A DNA stretch of 64,000 nt from Pseudomonas fluvialis. Lineage in GTDB: Bacteria > Pseudomonadota > Gammaproteobacteria > Pseudomonadales > Pseudomonadaceae. Positions 1 to 7,687 of this stretch are shown piece by piece; the stretch's first letter is position 1; every line of letters begins with the position of its first letter. The notes under the pieces are model-generated. The model was not told where the DNA came from, did no database searches, and saw only the letters and a program-made list of their open reading frames with translations. The position numbers and the translations under genes are program-made. Where the stretch lies: the NCBI RefSeq assembly GCF_014207935.1, contig NZ_JACHLL010000002.1:134281-198280 (forward strand), given 5' to 3'.

Positions 1-540
1 CCCAGCCCTCTATCCCGCAGCCGCATATAGTGCCGCAGCCCACGGCCCAGCCGAAGCCTGTGGGCACTGCGTATCAGGTGCCGCCGCTGCCCCAGCCCTC
101 TATCCCGCAGCCGCATATAGTGCCGCAGCCCACGGCCCAGCCGAAGCCTGTGGGCACTGCGTATCAGGTGCCGCCGCTGCCCCAGCCTTCTATCCCGCTG
201 CCGCATATAGCGCCGCAGCCCACGCCCCAGCCGAAGCCTGTGGGCACGGCGTATCAGGTGCCGCCGCTGCCCCAGCCCTCTATCCCGCAGCCGCATATAG
301 TGTCGCAGCCCACGGCCCAGCCGAAGCCTGTGAGCACTGCGTATCAGGTGCCGCCGCTGCCCCAGCCCTCTATCCCGCAACCGCATATAGCGCAGAAACC
401 CACGGCCCAGCCGAAGCCTGTAGGCAGTGCGTATCAAGTGCCGCCGCTGCCCCAGCCCTCTATCCCGCAACCGCATATAGCGCAGAAACCTACGCCCCAG
501 TCGAAGCCTGTGGGCAGTGCGTATCAAGTGCCGCCACTTG
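1..540 (+). repeat. Six tandem 90-bp proline-rich coding repeats
   Basis: A 90-bp unit recurs head to tail with starts at 1, 91, 181, 271, 361 and 451 and ends at 540; it probably continues left of the window. Each unit encodes 30 residues of the type PQPSIPQPHI..PQPTAQPKPVGTAYQVPPL. Many differences between copies are silent in the frame starting at base 3 (CCC/CCT, CAG/CAA, GTG/GTA, ACT/ACG), so selection on that frame is likely. The last two copies share a diverged block (GCGCAGAAACC in place of GTGCCGCAGCC), which suggests local duplication. Confidence 0.95.
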
Positions 541-861
541 CGACCGGCACACAACGTCCGGTTATGCAGCTCACAGGCAGCAGCCAGCGCCCACACCCGA
601 CACCCGACACCGGGCCAGCAGCACACCGGACACATGCTGGTCACCCACCAGCCCTTGCCGGCAGTGCCCGGTGCTCTGGCGGGCACTGCAGAGGGGCAAT
701 ACGGGCTGGAGATGATCGAACCCGGCATCGAGAACCACCGCGTAGAGGTCTACCGCAGCGGGGATGTCCGTGAAACCACCTACCACGACAACATCCCAGT
801 CGATACAGGCGGTTTCAACCTGACGGTTATTGGTACCCGCAACCCCGACTATATGCACTGA
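3..861 (+). pseudogene. Proline-rich repeat protein, 3' part, apparent frameshift
   Basis: The open frame that enters from the left edge carries the 30-residue repeats and then continues as unlikely, arginine-rich sequence to a stop at 771-773. A different frame, +1 relative to it, carries a convincing protein end from about base 650 (AEGQYGLEMIEPGIENHR ... IGTRNPDYMH) to a TGA at 859-861, directly before a terminator. The simplest reading is one gene with a +1 shift between about 540 and 660, either mutation, assembly error or a true recoding event. The N-terminus lies outside the window. Function is unknown; long proline/glutamine repeats are usual in cell-envelope or surface proteins, but that is only an analogy. 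Confidence 0.5.
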
Positions 862-881
862 TCCCAGTTACCTGCTTGCAC

Positions 882-910
882 AAAAAAGCCCGGCCAATGC
901 CGGGCTTTTT
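882..910. terminator. Bidirectional rho-independent terminator
   Basis: An A-run, stem GCCCGGC, loop CAAT, stem GCCGGGC and a T-run form a symmetric hairpin that can stop both the proline-rich gene from the left and the leftward methyltransferase operon from the right. The rest of 862-1032 holds nothing I recognise. Confidence 0.85.
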
Positions 911-1032
911 CTTCTGAGCCACTCAGACCAGCTCGTCGAGACACTCGGCGACTATCGCCTAGCGGCCAACGCTTGAACATTCAACGGTCGACTCGCAGGG
1001 CCTTGCACCCGGCAGAGGGGCAAGCTGAGCCC

Positions 1033-1758
1033 TTAGCGGTTCAGCTCGTAGGCGCACATATTGACCGTGGTGGCCAGGTTCAGCGACTCGATTGCGCCGC
1101 AGCCGGCAATGGTGAACGGCCGGGCGCCCAGTGCGTTGAGCTGTTCACGCGGCACACCGCGCGCCTCATTGCCAAACAGGTAGCAATCGAAGGCCTTGAA
1201 GCTGGCCGACTGCACCGGCTCGCCCTGCATATCCAGGCAGGCGATTCGCGCAAAGCGGGTGCCCAGGGACTCCAGCTCCACGTCCAGCTCCAGCGGCGCA
1301 TGGAAGATGGCGCCCATGCTGGAGCGCACCACCTTGGGGTTGTACGGATCGACGCTGGCGGGGCTGAGCAGGCAGCGGAAACCGCCGAACCAGGCCAGGG
1401 TGCGCAGGATGGTGCCGAGGTTGCCCGGGTCCTGGATTTCATGCAGGTAAATGGCACGCTCGCCCGGGGCCGCCGCCGGCGGCGTCAGCGCCGCCATCGG
1501 CACCACGGCCAGGATGCCCTGCGGGGTCTGGGTGTCGGCGATCTGCGCCATCTGCCGGTCGCTGATCACCTGGGTCTTGAACGGGCTTTGCCAGTGTTCG
1601 TAGGCCGCGGTGACATACAGCTGGCTGGCGAGCAGCGCGGGGTTGTGCAGCGCCGCCTTCTGCAGCTCCAGCAGCAGATGCTCGCCCTCCACCAGAAAAT
1701 GACCGAACTCGGCCCGGTACTTTTTCTGCTGCAGCTTCTTGATGTCGTCGAGTTTCAT
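1033..1758 (-). CDS. TrmH/SpoU-family RNA 2'-O-methyltransferase
   Basis: A 241-residue SPOUT-fold methyltransferase, predicted to move a methyl group from S-adenosylmethionine to a ribose 2'-OH in rRNA or tRNA in the cytoplasm. The three SPOUT signatures are visible: DPGNLGTILR near residues 110-119, LFGNEARG near 194-201 and ESLNLATT near 224-231, preceded by an N-terminal substrate-binding domain (KKYRAEFGHFLVEGEHLL). It follows the FAD oxidoreductase gene by 11 bp on the same strand, so they are probably co-transcribed, and the terminator at 882-910 closes the unit. The exact modified nucleotide cannot be told from sequence alone. Confidence 0.85.
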   Translation of the reverse strand: MKLDDIKKLQQKKYRAEFGHFLVEGEHLLLELQKAALHNPALLASQLYVTAAYEHWQSPFKTQVISDRQMAQIADTQTPQGILAVVPMAALTPPAAAPGERAIYLHEIQDPGNLGTILRTLAWFGGFRCLLSPASVDPYNPKVVRSSMGAIFHAPLELDVELESLGTRFARIACLDMQGEPVQSASFKAFDCYLFGNEARGVPREQLNALGARPFTIAGCGAIESLNLATTVNMCAYELNR

Positions 1759-1769
1759 CGCGGAGGCCC

Positions 1770-3389
1770 TCAGTGGCTCTGCTCGGCCAGGATCGACTTG
1801 GCCAGCGCCTCGGCGACCTTGATGCCGTCCACGCCCGCCGAGAGGATGCCGCCGGCATAGCCGGCGCCCTCGCCGGCCGGGTACAGGCCCTTGAGGTTGA
1901 GGCTCTGCAGAGTCTCGTGGTCGCGGGTGATACGCACCGGCGAGCTGGTACGGGTTTCGATGCCGGTGAGCACCGCGTCATCGCGGTCGAAGCCGCGAAT
2001 CTGCTTGCCGAACACCGGCAGCGCCTCGCGGATGGCCTCGATCGCGTAGTCCGGCAGCGAGGGCGCCAGGTCGCCCAGGCGTATGCCGGGCTTGTAGGAA
2101 GGTTCCACCTCGCCCAGTTCGCTCGACGGTACGCCGCGAATGAAGTCGCCGACCAGCTGCGCCGGCGCACAGTAATCGCTGCCACCCAGTTCATAGGCGC
2201 GCGACTCCAGACGTTCCTGCAGCTCCACGCCAGCCAGCGGGCCGCCGGGGAAATCCTGCTCCGGGTGGATGCCGACGACGATGCCGGAGTTGGCATTGCG
2301 CTCGTTGCGCGAGTACTGGCTCATGCCGTTGGTCACCACGCGGCCCGGCTCGGACGTAGCCGCGACCACGGTGCCGCCCGGGCACATGCAGAAGCTGTAG
2401 ACCGCGCGGCCGTTCTTGGCGTGGTGCACCAGCTTGTAGTCGGCGGCGCCCAGCTCCGGATGGCCGGCGTACTTGCCCAGGCGGGCCTGGTCGATCAGGC
2501 CTTGCGGGTGCTCGATGCGGAAACCCACGGCAAACGGCTTGGCTTCGATGAACACGCCCTGGCGGTGCAGCATGCGGAAGGTGTCGCGCGAGCTGTGACC
2601 CAGCGCCAGCACCACATGGCGGCTGCGCAGGGTTTCGCCGCTGGCCAGCACCACACCCTCCAGCTGGCCGTCGTCGATCAGCAGGTCGGTGACCTTGCTT
2701 TCGAAACGCACCTCGCCGCCCAGGGCGATGATCTCCTCGCGCATGGCCGCCACCACGCCGGTGAGGCGGAAGGTGCCGATGTGCGGCTTGCTGACGTACA
2801 TGATTTCTTCCGGCGCGCCGGCGCGGACGAACTCGTGCATCACCTTGCGCGCGTAGAACTTCGGGTCCTTGATCTGGCTGTAGAGCTTGCCGTCGGAGAA
2901 CAGGCCGGCCCCACCCTCGCCGAACTGCACGTTGGACTCCGGGGTCAGGACCTTCTTGCGCCACAGGGCCCAGGTGTCCTTGGTGCGGCTGCGTACATCC
3001 TTGCCGCGCTCCAGCACGATCGGCTTGAAGCCCATCTGCGCCAGCAGCAGTGCGGCGAACAGGCCGCAGGGGCCGAAGCCGACGACCAGCGGCCGCTCGC
3101 TCAGTTCGGCCGGCGCCTGGCCGACCGGGTAGTAGCGGGTGTCCGGGGCCGGGCGGATATGCGGGTCTGCGCCAAGGCGCGCGAGGATGGCCGCCTCGTC
3201 GCGGGCCTGCAGATCGATGATGTAGATGAACAGGATGACGCTGTTCTTCTTGCGCGCATCGTAGCTGCGCTTGAAGACGGTGAAGTTCAGCAGGTCGGCA
3301 TCGGCAATGCACAGGCGGCGGACGATGGCCTGACGCAACTCATCGGCGGAATGATCAAGAGGCAGGGACAGTTCGTTGATGCGAATCAT
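1770..3389 (-). CDS. FAD-dependent dehydrogenase (COG2509-like)
   Basis: A 539-residue flavoprotein. A dinucleotide-binding motif, VVGFGPCGLFAALLLAQMG, sits near residues 102-120 after a ~100-residue N-terminal domain, and LALGHSSRDTFRMLH and YPAGEGAGYAGGI are typical of the conserved but uncharacterised FAD-dependent dehydrogenases. I chose the ATG at 3389 because it has AGGA about seven bases upstream and begins MIRINELSLP; an upstream extension to 3467 reads as non-coding. It heads a two-gene unit with the RNA methyltransferase and is divergent from rlmE. Substrate unknown. Confidence 0.82.
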   Translation of the reverse strand: MIRINELSLPLDHSADELRQAIVRRLCIADADLLNFTVFKRSYDARKKNSVILFIYIIDLQARDEAAILARLGADPHIRPAPDTRYYPVGQAPAELSERPLVVGFGPCGLFAALLLAQMGFKPIVLERGKDVRSRTKDTWALWRKKVLTPESNVQFGEGGAGLFSDGKLYSQIKDPKFYARKVMHEFVRAGAPEEIMYVSKPHIGTFRLTGVVAAMREEIIALGGEVRFESKVTDLLIDDGQLEGVVLASGETLRSRHVVLALGHSSRDTFRMLHRQGVFIEAKPFAVGFRIEHPQGLIDQARLGKYAGHPELGAADYKLVHHAKNGRAVYSFCMCPGGTVVAATSEPGRVVTNGMSQYSRNERNANSGIVVGIHPEQDFPGGPLAGVELQERLESRAYELGGSDYCAPAQLVGDFIRGVPSSELGEVEPSYKPGIRLGDLAPSLPDYAIEAIREALPVFGKQIRGFDRDDAVLTGIETRTSSPVRITRDHETLQSLNLKGLYPAGEGAGYAGGILSAGVDGIKVAEALAKSILAEQSH

Positions 3390-3558
3390 GGCGGTAATCC
3401 TGGCCGGTGACTCCGGCAAAGGAAGCAACAAAAGGAGGGAGTAAGGCGCAATTGTACCCGCCGCCACCGCCCCCTGTCAGGCCCGGCCTGCGCGCCCTCT
3501 GGCAGGCGCAGGCATGCCCGTCCGCCCCGTGGATTTAACCTACGGCCTGTTATCGGCC

Positions 3559-3564
3559 TATAAT
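3559..3564 (+). promoter_or_regulatory. Consensus -10 box upstream of rlmE
   Basis: A perfect TATAAT lies 73 bp before the rlmE start in the 247-bp divergent gap (3390-3636). No good -35 hexamer is seen 16-18 bp upstream, so assignment rests on the -10 box and position only. Confidence 0.45.
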
Positions 3565-3636
3565 CGCCGCCACTTTGCGGCCAACCGCCCTCTCACTGGC
3601 CGCTCCTCACTTTGATTTACCCGGGTCAGCCCTCTC

Positions 3637-4257
3637 ATGAAACGCTCCAAAAGCAGCAGCCGCTGGCTGAATGAACACGTCAACGATCCCTACGTCAAAC
3701 GGGCGCAGAAGGACGGTTTGCGTTCCCGCTCCAGCTACAAACTGATGGAGCTGAACGAGAAGGACAAGCTGATCCGCCCCGGCATGCTGGTCATGGACCT
3801 GGGCTCGGCGCCCGGCGGATGGTCGCAGGTGGCCGGCAAGCTGGTGGGTGAAAAGGGCCGCGTGCTGGCCACTGACATTCTGCCGATGGATGGCCTGGAC
3901 AACGTCGACTTCATCCAAGGCGACTTCACCGACAATGCCGTGTTCCAGCAACTGCTCGACAAGCTCGACGGCAGGCAACCCGACCTGATCGTCTCCGACA
4001 TCGCCCCCAATATCAGCGGCGTGGCCGCCGCCGACCAGGCCGCCTCGATGTACCTGGTCGAACTCACCCTCGACATGGTGCGCCAGGTGCTCAAGCCCGG
4101 CGGCAACTATGCGGTCAAGGTATTCCAGGGCGAAGGCTCGGACGAGTTCCTCAAGGATGTGCGCAGTTCCTTCGAGAAAGTCTTCATCCGCAAACCGGAA
4201 GCCTCCCGCCCGCGCTCGCGCGAGGTGTATCTGGTGGCCAAGGGCTTCAAGGGCTAA
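3637..4257 (+). CDS. rlmE: 23S rRNA (uridine-2'-O)-methyltransferase RlmE
   Basis: A 206-residue FtsJ/RrmJ-type enzyme, expected to methylate the 2'-OH of U2552 (E. coli numbering) of 23S rRNA during late 50S assembly. The SAM-binding motif DLGSAPGGW is at 54-62 and the K-D-K-E tetrad is present as K35, D121, K161 and E196, each three residues below the E. coli numbering (K38, D124, K164, E199). Length matches the family. In most gammaproteobacteria rlmE lies beside ftsH; here the next gene is an unrelated hypothetical on the opposite strand, so this could be a moved gene or a second copy. Confidence 0.9.
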   Translation: MKRSKSSSRWLNEHVNDPYVKRAQKDGLRSRSSYKLMELNEKDKLIRPGMLVMDLGSAPGGWSQVAGKLVGEKGRVLATDILPMDGLDNVDFIQGDFTDNAVFQQLLDKLDGRQPDLIVSDIAPNISGVAAADQAASMYLVELTLDMVRQVLKPGGNYAVKVFQGEGSDEFLKDVRSSFEKVFIRKPEASRPRSREVYLVAKGFKG

Positions 4258-4288
4258 GCCCCCGCGGTCAACGGAGGCTGCGCGTCCG

Positions 4289-4789
4289 TCACTGGCCCCG
4301 GGTGTTGGCAGCAGCGCCCGCGTATTTCTGCTGCAGGATCGTCGAGGCTTCGTTGTACGCTGCCTGAAACGCCTCGCTGCTGACCCAGCGCACGGCCGCA
4401 TCCTCGTCTTCGCCGTGGAAGATGCCGCGGTAGACGATCAGCAGGCCCATCATGAAGTCGAGGGCAGCCTCCTCGGCTTCCTCTGCGACCACCAGCTCCA
4501 GCACCGGGTACTGCAGAAAGATCAGGCACATCGCCAGCAGGCTGATGCCTTCCCCCACCTTCATCGCCTGAAACAGATCTTCGAAGTGCGCCGGGTCGAA
4601 TCCGTTTTCTTCGATGTCCTGGAAATCGAAGGTGCTGAGATCGATTTCGACATCATCGAACGGCTCGTTGACCAGCGGGTTGGCCAGGAGAGGATGAATG
4701 ACATTGGCCTTGGCAGGGCCTGGACGGCCCGGCCTGGCCTGGGCAGTGGCCCGCCTGGCGTTTCTGCGTGGTTTACCCGGTGAAGCCAT
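4289..4789 (-). CDS. Conserved-looking hypothetical protein
   Basis: A 166-residue protein I do not recognise. It starts with a basic, low-complexity stretch (MASPGKPRRNARRATAQA), then an acidic segment (FDDVEIDLSTFDFQDIEENGFDPAHFEDLF) and a helical C-terminal half with hydrophobic LLAMCLIFLQYPVLELVV. No signal peptide. The start at 4789 is preferred over upstream starts because the region beyond it reads as non-coding. It converges on rlmE with a 31-bp gap. Cytoplasmic location is likely; function unknown. Confidence 0.65.
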   Translation of the reverse strand: MASPGKPRRNARRATAQARPGRPGPAKANVIHPLLANPLVNEPFDDVEIDLSTFDFQDIEENGFDPAHFEDLFQAMKVGEGISLLAMCLIFLQYPVLELVVAEEAEEAALDFMMGLLIVYRGIFHGEDEDAAVRWVSSEAFQAAYNEASTILQQKYAGAAANTRGQ

Positions 4790-5108
4790 GAGGAGGTTCC
4801 TTATGTTCGGCCGCCATGTGCATGGCTGGAGGAGTCGGGCACAAATTGTATTCAGTCCTGAGCGGGAGCGATGACCGGGGAAGCAGATTTTCCGTGTTAA
4901 AGGCCACAGCGAGAACCAGGCAAGCCCGACAACAAGCGGCCTTTGGCAGCAGGCAGGGACCTCATTCCATGCCGACGCAATTAGGTAAATCGCCATGAAT
5001 TTCAAAAAATGAAATAGTCAAATAACAATCAGGGATATTCTTTCAAAAAGCTATTGTTGAGAGACTTTCCTCAACGCCGGAAACGGCACTCAACCTGAGG
5101 ATCTCGTC
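4790..5108. other. 319-bp intergenic region with small palindromes
   Basis: No gene is seen. The right half is AT-rich and holds a palindrome ATTTCA-N5-TGAAAT at 4999-5015, a possible operator, followed by two hairpins just before the small secreted-protein gene: GTTGAG-N8-CTCAAC at 5056-5075 and GCCG-GAAA-CGGC at 5076-5087. The hairpins probably fall in the 5' untranslated region; a GAGG ribosome site follows at 5097-5100. Confidence 0.55.
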
Positions 5109-5435
5109 ATGCAAAACACTACTCGCCAAAACCGTTTCATCTCTGTCGTCCTGCTCGGCAGCCTGATCACCCTTGGCAGCGCTTCGTCCTACGCCGCCGA
5201 CGGCAGTGACCGCCTGAAGCTCAAAGCCGCTCCAGTTGCCAGCAAACTGCAGCGTCTGGCCGAAGATGGCAGCGAGCGGTCGCGTCAGCGACAGCAACAC
5301 AGCGACAGCCAGAGCCATGAAAATGTGCGACTGGCGGAAGACGGCAGCGAACGCAGTCACCTCCACTGGCTCAAGCGTCAACTGGATGTGGCTGAAGATG
5401 GTGCCGATCGTTTGCTGGCATCACGCAAAGCGTGA
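5109..5435 (+). CDS. Small secreted protein with AEDGSER repeats
   Basis: A 108-residue protein with a signal peptide (basic start, hydrophobic FISVVLLGSLITLGSASSYA, cut near A29-A30). The mature part is short, polar and repetitive: DGSDRL, LAEDGSERS, LAEDGSERS and VAEDGADRL, about 25-35 residues apart. There are no cysteines and no enzyme motif. It resembles, from memory only, small uncharacterised pseudomonad exported proteins with AEGG(S/A)(D/E)R repeats. The start has a GAGG site eight bases upstream, and a hairpin terminator follows the stop by about 20 bp, so it is a single-gene transcript. Acidic DGSxR repeats might bind cations; that is a guess. Confidence 0.75.
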   Translation: MQNTTRQNRFISVVLLGSLITLGSASSYAADGSDRLKLKAAPVASKLQRLAEDGSERSRQRQQHSDSQSHENVRLAEDGSERSHLHWLKRQLDVAEDGADRLLASRKA

Positions 5436-5456
5436 CCCTTGCTCTCCTGCTGCCAG

Positions 5457-5490
5457 CCCCTGAGCGTACCTCGCTCGGGGGCTTCTTATT
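5457..5490 (+). terminator. Hairpin terminator after small secreted protein
   Basis: CCCC-(T)-GAGCG, loop TACCT, CGCTC-GGGG forms a nine-pair stem with one bulge, followed by a modest T-rich tail GCTTCTTATT. The remaining sequence to 5701 contains no gene I can support. Confidence 0.65.
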
Positions 5491-5701
5491 GAATGGCGCG
5501 CAGCTACGGCAAACAACTCCGTCTGCCCCCGACTTGATCGATAGCCATCAGAAGTCATAGGCAGAAACCGGCCGACTGCGGTCGTTCGTGAGAGGCGGCC
5601 ACCTGCCAAAAGCAGCCATTGAGCGCAGCTACAAAATCTGGGGCGACTCAAACCGCAGCATACAGCCCGCCTATCAGGCGTCTTTCAGCGGGCGGCATAT
5701 G

Positions 5702-7537
5702 TCAGTGATGAGCATGCACCAGTCCGGCGTGACCAAGCGCTCGGCTTGCGACGGCGAAACAGGCATCGGAAGCCGCACAGCTTTCCAGCGCCCCCCCTTG
5801 CGCCACGGCCTTATCGCGACGATAGACGCTCTTACCTTCCTTGATGGTCTCAAGCACCTTGATATCTGCAATCTTCAGTGGTTCAACGGTCAGCGGATTG
5901 GCATCAAGAACCACAAAGTCGGCTAGCTTGCCAACCTCCAGAGAGCCCTTCTCTTTTTCCTCGAAGTGCTGATAGGCCGACCAGAGGGTATGGGCTTTCA
6001 GCGCCACCAGAGGTGTAGTCCGATGCTCCGGGCCGAGCACCTGGCCACTGCGGGTCACGCGATTGACCGTGGATGAAATAACCCGCATCGCATCAGGCAT
6101 CGCAACCGGTGCGTCATGGTGGGACGTGAAGATCATGTTGCGCTCGATCGCCCACCCGGTCGGGGAGATGTTGGTCGCACGATCTGCGCCCAGCACGGAG
6201 TCCCGATGCCAGTCCCCCCAGTAGAAGGTGTGCATCGGAAAGAACGACGGAATGATGCCCAGCGCCTTGAACTGCTCGACCTGGTCAAGGCGGGAAGTCT
6301 GCGCATGGATCGCAACCGGACGGCGATCCGCCATGCCGTATTTCTTTTCGGCCGCACGCACGGCATTGAGGTATTGATCGATGGCCGCATCGCCATTCAC
6401 ATGCGCCAGAACCTGCCAGTTGTTCTTGAACGCCTGATCGACGAAACCGTTGACCTGCTGATCAGTGAACGCCGAATAGCCGTGATAATCCGCCGGTTGC
6501 CCAGCCGGGACCTTGAAATAAGGCTTGGTGAGCCAGGCCGTCTTGCCCTGCGGCGAGCCGTCCAGCGTGAGCTTGATACCGCCAATGCGGAAGTGATCCG
6601 AATAGCTGCGTGACAGCCACGGAGCCTTCATCGCGTCGATGCCCACGGTGATGTCGGGATAGGCCACAACATCGATATCCAGCTTTCCGCTTTTGGCCAC
6701 GGCTTCCATGGTGGCGACTGAATCAAGCGAGCCTTTGCCTTCCTGTGCGGTGGTATAGCCAAAGCTTTTGTACAGGCTGACACCAGCACTGAAGAGCGCC
6801 TTGTTGGCATCGGGACTGAGCTTGCTCATCAGGCCGAAGAGCTGGGCAAAAAAGGCATTCTCTTCCAGTACGCCATCCGGTTCCTGAGTGCCTTGCTTGC
6901 GACGAATGACGCCGCCTGGCGGGTTTTTCGTGTCCGCCTTGAGACCAAGGATCTCCAGCGCTTTGCTGTTCATTACGCCCAGATGACCCGACTGGTGCAC
7001 GATCACCACGGGGAGTTCAGTCGATACCAGATCGAGATCGTCCCGGGTTGGATGGCGCTGCTCCTTGAGTTGGGCGTCGTCGTAACCGAAGCCAACAATC
7101 CAGCCGTATTTGCCCGTCAGCTTCAGATTCTGCTCGGTCCAGGCCTTCAGCGCGGCCTGCAATTCGGGGATGTTGTTCACGCCGCCGTCGGGGCGCGGCA
7201 ACAGATTGGCAGAGACCGCCTGAAGGCCGGTGTTGAACACATGGCCATGCGGATCAATAAAGCCAGGCGCCAGTGTGCTGCCTGCCAGATCAGTAACCCG
7301 GGTGCTTTCGCCCTTCAGCTTCATCACTTCGTCGCGATAGCCGACCGCAAGGATGCGACCATCTTTGACCGCAATCGCCTCGGCTTCAGGCTGAAGCTCG
7401 TTGACGGTGACAATGTCCCCGCCTGTATAGATAGCGTCGGCGGTGATCTTCGCGCCGGACTCGGACTGCGCGTTGACAGCTTGTGTCACGGCGAGGGTCA
7501 GTAATGCACATCCAATCGATCTGGCTTTCAGCTTCAT
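5702..7537 (-). CDS. Exported YtcJ-like metal-dependent amidohydrolase
   Basis: A 611-residue amidohydrolase-superfamily enzyme (Amidohydro_3 type) with an N-terminal signal peptide cleaved near VNA-QS (residue 23), so it should act in the periplasm. The metal-binding HxH is PGFIDPHGHVF (H97, H99); later landmarks are VIVHQSGHLG, VLAHVNGDAAIDQY and FTSHHDAPVAMPD, and the C-terminus returns to the beta-sandwich with GSLEVGKLADFVVLDANPL. A short tail with two cysteines (ESCAASDAC) follows. It is last in a leftward trio with a FadL-type channel and a second exported amidohydrolase. Substrate unknown; the family hydrolyses amides, esters and related bonds. Confidence 0.85.
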   Translation of the reverse strand: MKLKARSIGCALLTLAVTQAVNAQSESGAKITADAIYTGGDIVTVNELQPEAEAIAVKDGRILAVGYRDEVMKLKGESTRVTDLAGSTLAPGFIDPHGHVFNTGLQAVSANLLPRPDGGVNNIPELQAALKAWTEQNLKLTGKYGWIVGFGYDDAQLKEQRHPTRDDLDLVSTELPVVIVHQSGHLGVMNSKALEILGLKADTKNPPGGVIRRKQGTQEPDGVLEENAFFAQLFGLMSKLSPDANKALFSAGVSLYKSFGYTTAQEGKGSLDSVATMEAVAKSGKLDIDVVAYPDITVGIDAMKAPWLSRSYSDHFRIGGIKLTLDGSPQGKTAWLTKPYFKVPAGQPADYHGYSAFTDQQVNGFVDQAFKNNWQVLAHVNGDAAIDQYLNAVRAAEKKYGMADRRPVAIHAQTSRLDQVEQFKALGIIPSFFPMHTFYWGDWHRDSVLGADRATNISPTGWAIERNMIFTSHHDAPVAMPDAMRVISSTVNRVTRSGQVLGPEHRTTPLVALKAHTLWSAYQHFEEKEKGSLEVGKLADFVVLDANPLTVEPLKIADIKVLETIKEGKSVYRRDKAVAQGGALESCAASDACFAVASRALGHAGLVHAHH

Positions 7538-7687
7538 TTTGAAATCTCGTGCATCGTGATGAAAGTTAGGAGTTCAGCAGTTTTCGCCGGGTGTCGCCTG
7601 CGTGCTGTAATGCAGTGACGCCCCTCAGGCTGATAACTATTTAAATGCTGGCAGCGCAGCCTAAATACTTGCCTGTTTCAGGACTGC

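Noticed and set aside
1..540. CRISPR array
   Set aside because: Units are contiguous 90-bp coding repeats with no unique spacers.
1773..3410. A 545-residue open frame antisense to the FAD dehydrogenase
   Set aside because: Composition A/R/H/Q-rich without motifs; the opposite strand encodes a clear flavoprotein with a ribosome site.
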